NCBI GenBank assembly: GCA_030762175.1
Contig: CM060830.1
Span: forward strand, 44,814,501-44,878,500
Length of the DNA stretch: 64,000 nucleotides
From: Metallyticus violacea
Lineage: Eukaryota; Arthropoda; Insecta; Mantodea; Metallyticidae
Reading direction: 5' to 3'
Below the pieces are notes generated by a model. The model made no database searches. It worked only from the letters and a program-made list of their open reading frames with translations, and was not told the DNA's origin. The stretch's first letter is position 1, and every line of letters starts with the position of its first letter. A program made the translations under genes and the position numbers. Positions 32,111 to 44,408 of this stretch are shown here, in pieces.

Positions 32111-32539
32111 ATATTTACTTCTTCTAGCCTCTTTTTTTTCTTTATTACTGGTTCATTTTTTATATCTGTAACTTATACTACAATACAAAAAATTGTATTG
32201 TCATAGGTACTCTTACAGTAAAAAAATAGCAGGTAAATATACTGAACACTTATGCAACATTTATTTATTCATTTTCGTAATTATATAAATGATATTGGAC
32301 ATATCTATAGAATTTACATTAATAAACAATTATAATTAATGTATATATACCTAATATAAATGTCATAAAACATATAATTGCAAATAATTAGTAGTACTTA
32401 ATTATCAGCGGAGTAAAAGCAGTAGAAAAATTAAAATTTAAATATCAGTTAAAGAAATATATAAGTAGATGTTTATATTCATTGCCCACACTGTAATAGT
32501 TATATATGTGATAAGAGAGTAAATTAGAATTTTATTCAT

Positions 32540-33250
32540 GAATGAAAAGTTTAGCACATGCCCCAGGCAATAATTTTTGCAAGGGCATAAAGTTTATTTT
32601 CCTTGCAGCTTGTTTCGCCAAGTTGTCTGCCCTTTTGTTGCCTTCATTTCTGTTCTGTGCCTTTATTCAGGTGTAGTGAATTGTACAGTTCTGGTTTCCC
32701 AGTTTTCTGTTTTGTTCTGTAATTAATACTATTAGGTTCTGTTGGTTGGTATGATTTTCAAGTGAATCCAGTGTTATTCTGTTATTTTTGTGGATTGTTA
32801 CTGCTTTTTGGTGAATGGGAGGCTGTTACTCTATTTCTAAATACTCTAGGGCTTTAAGAATAGCTAACTGTTCTACTTGATTGTTGAACAGTGGTCTTGT
32901 AACTGGTATTGTAGCTGATGTACTGGCTGCTTGTTGATGTATATGGCAATTCCTGCTTCAATTCCTGTGTACCCTTTGCTTCCATCGGTGTATATGTCAG
33001 TTTATACTCTGTATTCTCCTGCTTTCTTATAATGACATAAGTACTGTGGAATGTCCATTGTTATTTCCTTCTGGTTTCCTTTCTTGATTTTGTAGAAACT
33101 CGCCATCTTTTGGATCTGTAAGATTATTTGAGTGTTTTTTGTTAAGACACACAATACTTCCTCGATATGGTGCCTTCTCCATACTAATGTTTATTAATCT
33201 CTGCACTCTATGAGTTTTATTGTTGACGACTTCAATCCAGACTGGAACTC
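32540..33250 (-). pseudogene. LINE fragment: end of RT and RNase H domain
   Basis: On the minus strand, LSYGVPVWIEVVNNKTHRVQ near 33250-33190 is the end of a non-LTR RT, and about 33000-32930 reads IYTDGSKGYTGIEAGIAIY, the RNase H start (TDGSK with the first catalytic Asp). The later E.LAI-like helix is partly preserved (NSQLFL.P). Broken by stops. RNase H after RT points to the I/R1-type group. Confidence 0.75.
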
Positions 33251-35387
33251 CATAAGATAAGATGGTAATATAACCTCATTACAACATTTTCACATGTACA
33301 TTACCATTAAGTTAACAAAATATTGTAAATTTAAATTTTAGCATGAGATATTATGCCAATAAAAATTATAATTATTTATTTAATAGCCCTTGTACATTTT
33401 TTCACATAAAAAATAATATATTTCATAACTACAAAATGACCTGTATAATTATACTATGCAAGGTATATAATTTTAAACAATTTACACTTTGTAATGCAAA
33501 ACTAAGAATGTTCTAAGTTCGAAGTACTTCTATAGACGAACCCTTAGAACACAATTAAATGCTATATTGTGAAGACCTAAGAACAGATGATAAGGAAATA
33601 TTTAAAAAAAAAGTATGTGTCAATTTTTAATATATAAGCATTTAATTATTTATGTTACATCTTATGATTATTTATTTCCAAAAGTTTTATAGCATCTAAG
33701 GAAATAAATCAATCAATTATTAATATATCTATTTCATTTATTGTGTTCAGTTTTTGCTAATATAGTCTATTAAGACCTCAACTGCATTATCCTGGTCTCT
33801 CATTTTCCTTAATTTATTTTATTTATTTATATTTTTGGTTTTCCCTTCATTCCTTTCACTCATTTATATTTTTGGTTCATATGTATTTCTTTGTCTTAGC
33901 TTAATCAAGCTACACTGGCAAGTTATTTCCTCTCTTCTATTTATGTTAGTGCACTAGCAATTAAATAAATGCTCCTCCAAGAGACTGTTTAGTTGATAGA
34001 AATAAAGTGCAGTGTTTAAATGGGAATGCTTATACTGGCAAAATTTTAATTACATCAACTAAAATGTTACTGCATGTTCTGTTCTCGAGGTATTGCAACT
34101 ATTGCTGACTAGAATAGAACACACACATTTAAACAGGTTGTGTGCACTAGCTATTATTTAGTTGCTAATTTACCCAGTCAGAGAGGGGCTGTTAGCAATT
34201 TTTGTGCAATGATGTCATTTGATATAGGTGGTTGCTAGCTAGTGGCCATTGGGGATGCTGATATTTATCTTTTTTTTTGCTAGCTTCCAAATTATTTTTC
34301 ATTTGTTTGTTGCTATCAAGTTGACTGCATTTGATATACAATTATTTTATAAAATTAATTGAAATAAGGCAAGTCTTGTGCAACAATCTTGTGAAAGAAT
34401 ATTCAGACAAAAACATAACAGGAAAATTGTAATTTGAAGTGTACCAGATCTTTGTGGAGAAATGGAATGCACTTTCAGCAGAAGAAAGTAAGAAAAGAAC
34501 AAGGTAAAGAGAGATATGAGGATCTTCATTTCCAAAGGAGTTTTCTCAAGGACAAAAAAATGGTTAGTCATAAGGTCAATTTAAAAGTCAAAAAACACTA
34601 TAATGTTCATGTTTAGCTAGTTTTAAACCAAATAACAGATAAAATCAAAATTGTATATGTTTTGTCTTAATTTTGAAAAATATGTTGTAGAAGTCACCTT
34701 TTGAGTTAATTAACTGGTGAAAACTATCTCATAACAAATTATGAGAATAGTCAATGTTTCAAGTTTGTAATATGGCTGTCCCAAGAAAGATTTTGATTCT
34801 ACACTCTTATTATAAGGGTACTAAAAAGTCAATTTATAAGTGAAGAAAACTTATTTTGAAACCATATTCCACATTTGTCATATATATTAAAAGTTATTTG
34901 TTTTCCTACTAATTATTTATTTTAGTTTCAAGCTCTAATTACAGTTTATGAATTTAAAAAATCTCAATATAAAGCAATTTGCAAACTAATATAAATACCA
35001 CTTTGAAGCAGAAATTTAGAACAAAGATTTAATTTTTTTTTATATTGCCATGGAACACATCCTTATGGTGAAATGAAATATAAAGGTCACAACTATACTC
35101 TCAACATTGCCCTTATTCCCTTATATCAATGGGATCCAACCTTTATAGAGGAAAGGCATATAATTATCTTTAAAATGAACTCAGTCATGCCTTCAGAAGT
35201 AAATGTGTAGCATACAGCAATATTTTACTATGGAGATACAAAAGTCAATATTAAGATCAGGTGGTTAAGTAATATGCCTCACTTGCAAGCCAGAATGCCA
35301 AAACAGTGATCCAACACTCTTCGGGCTCTTGAAGAACATTGGTTGAATATGCCCTTTGCAAGTATCTGCCAGGATTATCTTTATAGT
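33251..35387. other. Intergenic AT-rich DNA with no recognised gene
   Basis: No protein-like frame and no clear repeat. Short frames lack family motifs. Confidence 0.45.
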
Positions 35388-35655
35388 GTTTAACATCCAT
35401 TTTTTATTGCAGACATTACAGGTGGGTGGGCAAATGGTAACATATGGAATGAAATGATAAAGTTGAAAAGGATGTTTTTTAAAGAAGGAAGCCTCCAGGT
35501 CTAAGTTTAGGTACCTTCCTGGCATTTTCCATTTATGAGAATTCAGGAAAAACTGAAGAATACCTCAGTCAAGCATATAGTCCTGGCAGGAACCAAACTC
35601 CAGACCCACTGCTCATGAGTTCATGCCTTAACAACTGTGGCAACTTGTATTGGCT
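35388..35655 (-). repeat. SINE family 2 copy (diverged)
   Basis: GTGTTTAACATCC (35388-), CTCCAGGTCTAAGTTTAGGT-ACCTTCCTGGCATTT, CTCAGTCA-GCATATAGTCCTGGC and a head with GGTTCCTGCCAGGA on the minus strand match the copy at 44650. The B box is altered. Confidence 0.72.
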
Positions 35656-36119
35656 CCTGCTAGGATATTGCCTAAATTAGTAGATGCCTCATCTCCCACA
35701 ATAGAAATGGCCATTTCTTTTCTTGATTGCAGCATCAAAGCACCAATACAAACAACCTCAAAGAAATACTACTGGAAGAGATTTTATTATCACCTAGTCC
35801 ACCCAAGAAAAAATATCGTGATTATCTAATTCAGTGATTTAAAAATTGTGGAATTACTTAATCACTAGTGCAATGCTCAGCCTTAATTGTATTTATTAAT
35901 ATTTTATGTTTATATCTTTTGATCAATTATCAACTTATGCTAATTTTGACTGTTTGATATTCTTTTATTTATATATTTAGTATTTGTATTTGCCTATTTA
36001 TGTGAGAGGCACAAGAAAATTTAAAATAATAATGACATACCTATAATATTGTTAGGTATACTGTATTAACTAATATTTATTAAACTACCTATTAGATCAC
36101 TGAACTATCTTCAATTTTC

Positions 36120-36400
36120 TCTTCTTTCTTTTTTGGCACAATAATCCTCAAAGGGCCAAGGCCAACTTTATTGATAGATGGCAGTACTGCAGAGGGGTAT
36201 GACTACACCATACTGGCACTCTGCCATGGCTTTTGAGATCAAAAGAATTTCGCCTATTTGTCACACAGCTCCCAGTTGTCCTCATGAAGCTGGGTGGATT
36301 CTGTTCCATACCTCCCTAACTCTGAAAATTTCTAAGTAAGAACCTGGAATCGAACCTGTGACCTGCATTGCAGTAACCAACAATGCTACTATTGGACAAG
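36120..36400 (-). repeat. SINE family 3 copy (tRNA-headed)
   Basis: On the minus strand the head has a B box GGTTCGATTCC (36352-36342) about 50 bases after an A-box-like CCAATAGTAGCATTG, a normal tRNA spacing. The body carries GCATGG-type GGGAGCTGTGTGACAA. The end TAGATGGCAGTACTGCAGAGG (36175-36196) is shared with 53715-53745. Confidence 0.6.
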
Positions 36401-37741
36401 GGAGGCAGTCTATATTTAATTTAGTTCTTGAAATTTTGAAAAGCAGAGAAAATCTCAAGTTGGGGGGAAGGATAATTGCCTTACTATGCCAATTCTTACA
36501 AACCTTCTTGATATATAAGGTTATTGCTCATTTTTCAATAGTTATTTTTATATATGCACTAGTCATACATAATGATACAGCTGATACATGCTGAACTGCA
36601 ATTAATTGGTTTTGGCTGAAGTCAGTTTTTACAACCTTATTAGACAATTACTTTTAAAGAGTAATAACAGATACTGTATTTGGGATAAAGGAAAAATAAT
36701 TGGATGTCTATAGTTCAGTTCATCATACTTAGTTATAAAAAGATTAAATTCTTTTTAACTGCTAAATTTATTCTATTATTAAAATAATTTAAAAGTCAAC
36801 TAAATTACAGGCCGAAATGAAAAATTTTACAGATATAAAATAGTTTTAGAAAGCATCCAATGGTTTTATAAGGTAATTATAAATAGAGCTTAATATTTAA
36901 GTAGAAAATGAACATGTTCAAAATTGACAATAATGGTTTTATAAAATGTTGAATAAAGATTGTTATAAAAAGAATTAGGAAAAAATCATATATTTGAGGA
37001 AATGGATAAATTATAATGAGTTACATTATCCTATTTTTTTGTTGTTCTCTCTTTTCTCCACTAGCAATTGGAGGCCATTTTTAAAATGTTGTTCTAATAT
37101 CTAAATGCTTCAATATTTAACAGAATTAATCCTAACTCATGTGCATTCTATTCAGGAATTGCAAAAAAATGCTTTTACTGAGGCAATATATCTCTCATTA
37201 AAGATTCTATCAAAATAATAGACCTGGCTTATTATTGAAATATTCTATTGTTACATGATACACAAGAGCATTGTTTCTTTTTGTCTTTTATAACAATTTT
37301 ATTTTAATTCATATTATTTATAAAGGAATATACTGGCAAAATTTAACCAGAAGAAAAGAGAAAGAGACTGTGGCAGCTTTGGAGAAATATGAAGCAGAGA
37401 AAGGGAGACACAATGGGGTTATTTCACAATAATACAACAATAATATTTTACGAACAATCCGAAATATCACTATCACCACTTGAACTATCTGTAGAATTTG
37501 TGTCTTGGAACTTTGTATATGCTTCTGCTTCAAACCCAAAACTTGAAACTTGTGCTGTCTCATCATATAAGAGAATTTCTGTGACTTTAACTGTTGTACT
37601 TTTCAATTTAATTCTGAATCAGATATAACTCTTTAACTCAATTAAATGTACTTATGAAGCTGTTGACAATGGAGTGGTACATATATAAAAAATGCAATAC
37701 AGTTTTTTTTTCACACTAACTCCATTCACTTACATAAAAAT

Positions 37742-37787
37742 CTGGACATATGTTTCGGGAGTGATCCCTCCCATCTTCAGCCTGTAG
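37742..37787 (-). ncRNA. Hammerhead-like motif (left arm)
   Basis: Minus strand: CTGAAGA (37780-37774), TGGGAG ... CTCCC as a 5-bp stem II, GAAAC (37756-37752), ATATGTCC. The core fits CUGANGA / GAAA / UH. Confidence 0.6.
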
Positions 37788-37803
37788 ATAAACCCTAAAA
37801 GTT

Positions 37804-37855
37804 TATCTACAGGCTGAAGATGGGAGGGATCACTCCCGAAACATATGTCCAGATG
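37804..37855 (+). ncRNA. Hammerhead-like motif with strong stem II (right arm)
   Basis: CTGAAGA (37814-37820), GGGAG pairing with CTCCC across a GGATCA loop, GAAA (37838-37841), then CATATGTCC: a minimal stem III (ACAT/ATGT) and cleavage after C at 37849. ATCT (37804-37807) can pair with AGAT (37851-37854), giving stem I with an internal bulge. Known PLE hammerheads are of this minimal type I form. Confidence 0.65.
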
Positions 37856-38333
37856 ATTTTTATGTAAGTGAATGGAGTTAGTGTGAAAAAAACCGTATTA
37901 CATTGTTTATATATAACTCTTTAAGTTTTTGCCATCACATTCACGTTGGTTTTTCTTTTAAAATACACATTAATAATTAAAACCTTTTTCTTTTATCTAA
38001 CAGACAACAACACTTCATAGAAAAATTATATTTTAATTTACAATAACAAAAAAATAATATAAGCATTAATAACAACAACAAAACATGGCAGCCTGGCACC
38101 TGAATAATATCTGAAATGAATGTTAGCTCAGACATGACTGTAGTTACCAACATTTGTTATATGTATAGAAAGTCTCAACAATCAGTGCAAATAGTGCTAA
38201 AATATATTTTCAGTCAGCCACTATATTAAAATGTAGAATAGGAAATGGTTAAATTAGAAAAGGCTGCTTATTTTATTTATTTTTCTTCTTGAGCTATTTT
38301 AACAAAGAGCTTATGCAAATTCCCTCTATTACA

Positions 38334-38336
<3 letters not shown>

Positions 38337-38373
<37 letters not shown>
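38337..38373. repeat. (AT)n microsatellite
   Basis: Alternating AT for about 36 bases. No further feature is recognised between 37905 and 39960. Confidence 0.95.
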
Positions 38374-38375
<2 letters not shown>

Positions 38376-39969
38376 GATAACAATTATCAAAATTCATTAT
38401 TCTAATTCAACCTTGAGTATGGCACATAATCAGTGCTCCACATTACATCTATGGCGGCTCTCCAAGGTATGTAACAAAAGGTATGACAGAACTTTTTCTT
38501 CACTATTTGAAGCACTCACTTTGAAATCATAAATTATAAAAAAAAAACTAAAAGAGAAACATTTTAGATAATTCTGTTTTATTTCAATAAACTCAGATGA
38601 ATTAAAAGTATTTTGCAACTGCACACAGGAACATGTAGGTAGCAGAATAATTTTCATTTAAAGAGTTAAAGCTGAGAAGAATGTTTTGCTTTATTGGTGT
38701 TTGACTAAAAATTCTTACAATTATCTCTAATATTCACTAATTATGATGATTATATTTTACATTTCATTAAATTCATTTATTTAAATACATGTACTGATGA
38801 AAAATATATACAATTTATGTGAATCTAATCTATGATAAACACTGAAAATGATGAAATTAAATAAACAATGTACTAGACATGATTAGATGTTTTTAGCTAC
38901 TACATAGAATATCTATATGCTTAGATCAAATTTTTATTGTTTCACACAATCTTTGGGTGTTTTTTTTTTTTTTTAATTTTTTTGTAATAGAAACTAACTG
39001 AATAACAAACAATTCAGCTCTTTGGATTTGCATTTTAATTGCAGTTGCAAGGATGTAACAGAGTTGTAACAGATGGATACCGCAAATTATTACAATATTC
39101 CAGTAATTATTACCATGAATTCAGAATCTATTGATCTTAAGTGCCATATATTCTCACTGTAAGCTTAGACAATTTCTAATTTTTAATATTATGCAACTCT
39201 TGTTTGTCCCAAACTTGGTATATCAAGAAAAAATATGCTAGATTATAAATGGAAAAGATGCTACTGTAATATGAAACTGAATCTGAAGAAAGTTTTATTA
39301 GAACTATACAAGGAATATTTATTTTTATTAGAAGCACAACATCACAGCCTCCTGGCTCTATATCATCAAATCCAGCTTTTTTTTTTATTGGCTCATTGCT
39401 CTATAAAGCATTGCTTTTCCAATTATCCATTCTCTCATTGTCTAGCATGTTATTTACTTGAACATGAAAGCTAAATTTTACTTATTTGGAGTACTGTTAA
39501 ATACCATTTGCATTGCTTGTGAATTCATATAGAATATTAATGTTTTTATATGCTCAAAACCACATAACTCAAATTATTGCTGCAAAGCAAACAAATTTTA
39601 TGAACTTAGGCATTTTAGTCAAGCAAATTCAGTGATTAGGTGCTAATGTTAATTTTTTTTCTTGAGCTTTTAGTATCATCAAAGATTTGATAGAAATTAA
39701 TGCAACTGTAAAGCTGACTAATCATAAATATTTTTTCTTATTTATATGGTTTCAAAACCTAATAATCTTTAAAGTAACTTAAATGGATTTTTGAATGGAC
39801 ACAACTTCTTCTTTAATTTATTAGGGCAAATTTCCTTTCATTTTTCACAGGAAAATGAAATTTTGAAATTACTCAGTCAGAAATAATAAACTAGCACCAT
39901 ATCACTTAACCTAAAGATCAACCATTGTCTCTGCATATTTTTGTTCTAATCCTTATAACGACACCTGGG

Positions 39970-41245
39970 AACTATTTCATGAAAGTTGACAATCGACAGA
40001 TGACAGGCAATTGTTTTACAATTCAATAACTTGACAAGTTTTTGTTTGATAAAGCATGACAAATTCTGTCATTACAAGTTGTCAAATTGTAATGGCATAT
40101 TTGTCATATTGTTTCATAAAAATTTTAGTGTGACTGATAAAAACTAACATTTTGTCAGAAATATTTTGACATATTTGTTTTATGGAACATAAAATTGTCA
40201 CATTCAATAATGACAAGCTGACATATTTGTAAAATTGTCAAACTAATTAACAGGAGAATGTTTACATTTTTAATTAAAATTTTTTAAAAATTGTAAAAAC
40301 TTTAAAAAATTTTTCACATGGAACTAACACAGTGAAGCTCACATGAATTAAATCTGTCATCTAACACTCTTCATGCTTCACTAACCTTAAAAATAATCAG
40401 TACCGGTTTCAAAGATACGTTATCTCCATCTTCGGCCGTGGACAACAGATTTAATGAATTACTTAAATGTATAAATTATGAAATTAATTTATTAATTAAT
40501 TAATTTATGAAAAGTAAGTGAAGCTTTAAGAGTGTGTAGTTCAACTGAATCATACAATGATATCAATTAATAAGATTTAATGAATGTTTACCTGTCATAG
40601 CATGTGCAGCAGCATTGAGCAATATGCAATACATGAAAGAGCCTGCTAGATAATAAACATACAATCAGTTTTTAAATTTTTTTTTCAAAATTTACATTAG
40701 ATAAAAGCAATTATTATGTTTTTTTCAATGATTCTATAGCTTATCTTTCATTTATTTTGTAGCTGAGTTAACGTTTTTGGCCATAGCAAACTTATCATTG
40801 TATTGTTTTTCTTTACTATGAAATGTGTGGAAAGGTGACAGAGATCATTCTTTTAATATAGATTATTACAGGTAATAATGAGTGTATAGTAGCAATTTCA
40901 TTAGTTGATAAGTGTTATCATTGCACTTAGATTTAATTTACAATATGATATAAAATAATTTATTGTAATTATTATAATATTAATGCAAAGAAACTAAATT
41001 TAATGCTTGAAGTCATAAATACAGCTAATGCTTCTATGATCATAGTAACACAGTCATTTGCTGACCATTTATTTTCTTTTTTACGTAATTGTCAGCTTTA
41101 TGAAACAGCAATTTGTCTTGTAACAAGTTACAATTTTATAGCTGTCAAATATAACATATTTGTAAGATATACAGAGCGATTAATTATCAAAATATACAAA
41201 CATATTTGTCACATTGTCACTCTTGTCAACTTTTATGAAACTAAA
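39970..41245. repeat. Possible non-autonomous element rich in TTGTCA/TGACAA words
   Basis: TTCATGAAAGTTGACAATCGACAGATGACA near 39976 and its rough inverse TGTCACATTGTCACTC-TTGTCAACTTTTATGAAAC near 41205-41240 could be terminal inverted repeats of about 35 bp. The interior carries many TGACA/TGTCA words on both strands and a PLE terminal module at 40340-40575. No transposase is recognised; the 98-codon frame at 41003 has no family signature. Confidence 0.4.
40340..40575. repeat. PLE terminal module (family A) inserted in AT-rich DNA
   Basis: CTAACACTCTTCATGCTTCACT (40361-) and AAAAGTAAGTGAAGCTTTAAGAGTGTGTAG (40510-) are inverted partners. The left arm has a hammerhead-like core on the minus strand at 40396-40440 (CCGAAGA with the U lost, AGATA/TATCT stem, TGAAAC, ACCGGT, A). 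The end is TTCAACTGAATCATACAATG. Confidence 0.68.
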
Positions 41246-41743
41246 ACACTTAGAAATTTTCCTAATGAACAATTGTTAAGGTTTAAAACAAATGGCTAAA
41301 TTTGAGCTTTCAACTGATGGTTACCCTTTTCAGGATTTGATGAGCACTTAAGCATTATTTTATGTTTATGTATTTAGCACCAAGTGATTGATCATCTTAA
41401 ATAAATTAAGCTGACTGATGATTGCACATGTGCCAAGCAAATAGCAAAAGAGCTTAGTTTCTTTGGGAAACCTTTGGTTCTTTAAGAAACATGCATAAAA
41501 CTGATTTTGAAAGTTTTTTACTCTTCTATTTCATCAAAACAAAAACAAAATGCTGTCTATAGTCTTTAACAAAATATTTATCATGACTTATTAGTTAACC
41601 TGATTTCAACTGCATTTATATTCATTTGGAATGTAACTCGGGGCAAAATCATACTATTCTCAGAGCTTTGAAGCCTGTAATAGCAAACAAGACAGTTGCA
41701 TGACACAACTGTAAATACATATTTACAATGATTCTCTAAGTTT

Positions 41744-42193
41744 CTAGTTCTTTGTTTTTTCTAATTCAGAAGTAGTCTTTACCTCAGATTTGCTTTCATT
41801 TACCACAGAAGGCTTGCTATTCATATGAGGAGGAAGAGAAACTACATAGATGGGAGCTGTCTGTGGTAAGAACCTTTGTGCCAAGTCTGCCGATTTGCTA
41901 TTAGCCAGATCTACCTCAGAGCCAAGTTTTTTACGATAGAGTGCAATAAGCACTACAAGAATACAGATAACAAATGCAGAAGCAACTGAGAGTACAATTA
42001 TTGCTGTCTGATAAGGTGTCACAACTGAAACAGTAGACTGCGACACAATTTCCCTGTGCTCTAATGCAATAACTCTGTCTGCTACTTCATTGATACCACC
42101 ATCAGGCAAACGGTGGCTGAATCGTGAACTGGTAATGTCTGCCACAAGCTGATTAACCTCATCTGTTTCAATAATGAGCTTTTGAGACTTTAT
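41744..42193 (-). CDS. Last exon: juxtamembrane segment, transmembrane helix, cytoplasmic tail, stop
   Basis: Acceptor [31 protein letters not shown]... finishes the SEA-like region; a helix of about 23 hydrophobic residues around 42010-41940 is followed by YRKK; the tail of about 60 residues is charged, with no clear motif. TAA at 41746-41744. 149 codons plus stop. Confidence 0.93.
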   Translation of the reverse strand: MKSQKLIIETDEVNQLVADITSSRFSHRLPDGGINEVADRVIALEHREIVSQSTVSVVTPYQTAIIVLSVASAFVICILVVLIALYRKKLGSEVDLANSKSADLAQRFLPQTAPIYVVSLPPHMNSKPSVVNESKSEVKTTSELEKTKN

Positions 42194-44356
42194 CTGCAAC
42201 AGAAAAGAAATGCAAATAAAAACAATGTCTGATCAGCATTTTCTATCCTTACTATCAAAATAGTTACCAGAATTATATTAAGCATGTAACTGGATTTATT
42301 GCAACCTTCTCTAATGTTGAGACAGATTATAGTAATTCATTATACCCTTCTTTTAATTATCAGGACTATATATTTATTTATGTTTGTACTAATGCACCAA
42401 AAGAGGTTCATTTGTCCTGGAAATAGCAATAGTATACATACATGTATATAATATTTGGATTACAAAAAAACAAATAACTAACTTTGTTGAGCTCCCTTGA
42501 AATATCTAATTAAAACCTTCTGCAATATCAATATTAATTTGGAATCTAAAGAGTTGAACTATTTAAAAACTCCTGAACACTATAAAAACAATTCTATGTA
42601 CAACTTACTTAATTTGTTTTTGAACATCTTCAGGGAAAGTGATACTTTGAATGCATCGGGTAAACTGTTATATAAAGTGAAATTATAATTAAACCCTCCT
42701 TTATATAAAATTGTGCTTTGGATTGTAATGGAAATCTTGTCTATCTCATGGAGGACTGTTTGAAAAGTAGTGAGCCTATGTGTGAAGAGTTGTTCTATGA
42801 AGATGAAACTTTAGAACCTCTCTACATAGTCCCCCAAAAGTGAGATGCACTTCTCCAAGCAGTACTTCAGTTTTGCAAACCCATGGAGGAAAAGGTTTTC
42901 TTGGTCACCACACCATTCAAAAACAACACCCCTGAAAGCATCATCACTGTTGAATCATTATCCTTTCAGATGTCATTTGAATGTTGGTAACAAGTGAAAG
43001 TCTGATAGTGCCGAATCCGGTGAGTAAGGTGATTGCTGTATCACTACAAGTCACATTCATGCATGGTTGCAAAGAGGCATGAGCAATGTTACAGGGTCCA
43101 TTGTCATGGAAAAAGTTCATGCCATGTTCCATATTCCATTATTCCAATTTTTTATATTTTTTATTTTATTTATTTATTTATTTATTTTTGCTTCTTGATT
43201 ATTGCATTCCAAAATTTCTGTAAGAGACTGCAGTAATATTGTTATTTAATTGTTTACCAGTTATACAGGAAGTCGAACAAGATGACTCCCCCTGAGTTCA
43301 ATAAAATGAACATCATCTTCTCTGCTGAGGCCTGTATGCAAAACTCCTTCAGAAGTGTGAACCAGCATGTTTCCTTGTTTCAATAGGGCCTTACTTCTCT
43401 GGATGAAATGGTAGATCCCTCAATGTGACCTTCACATTGGTATGAATTTCTATTGCTGACATGCCCTTCAGGAACAGATAGCAAATAAACTACATGATCA
43501 CTCAAGATATGGTCTTTCCTTGTCAAAGTCACCATTTTTAATGACCATGTGGAATGTTGCTGGAACTGCAGACTAGCAGAGGTGGTAGCTACCTACTTGT
43601 AGAGGGTTCAGGTTTAATAGTCCCATGTTTGTCCTGCTGCAACAACTCCTTTACAGCTAGACTCACTAATTTTAAAATGAAATTTATTTATATCTGTAAT
43701 TATGTATAACAGTATTTCTTAAATACATAAAGATGCATGTTTACTTAATGTATACTACTGCTTTTTGATTATTTCTTAGCAATAAGCCTGATAGTTCTCT
43801 TCTGTATTTTAAAACTATTGTACTGCTTGTTGCTTGCTATCTCAAAAAATAACCCCATATGCCAAAGTTTTGTAGAGAAATACTCTGGTGTGTTTTGTAC
43901 TAGTGAAGACCTTATTATATCACTGAATATCTTCTTATTCATTTGTTAAACTTCATAGTTTTCCCAAAATATTTAAGCATTATTAAAAATATAATATGTA
44001 ACCAATGTAGCTCTTTCTAACATTGTTCACTCTATATTGCATATTTTCCATTTTCAATATTAATTTGCATATTGTATTTTCTGCAACAATTTTTGTATTA
44101 TGCTTTTAATCTTGTAAGTCATATTCATGAGGTTGAATTGCTGAATAGTGTTTAATGCTCATTTTTACTACTGAGGTACCACAGGCATGTTCATAAGGTG
44201 TGATAAGAACCAAATTATCTGCAAAAATATGACATGTTTTTTTTCCCACCATTCCTTAATGGTGATATCCATGTTTATGACACAGCAGCAGTAAAAGGCT
44301 CTTGTTGGGCCACAGATTTTGTTTCTATTCTGATAATTTTTCTCTTATTTTGTTTG

Positions 44357-44408
<52 letters not shown>

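Larger units (their letters stand above)
37641..37904. mobile_element. Near-perfect 100-bp hairpin carrying two hammerhead-like cores (PLE terminal module, family B)
   Basis: Left arm 37694-37793 and right arm 37801-37904 are inverted copies with a 7-base spacer (CCTAAAA) and almost no mismatch (one 3-base indel). It opens with TGTACTTATGAAGCTGTTG (37646-) like 23184 and 56714. Each arm contains CUGAAGA, stem II, CGAAAC, ACATATGT. It is the best preserved copy of the family in the window. Confidence 0.88.
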
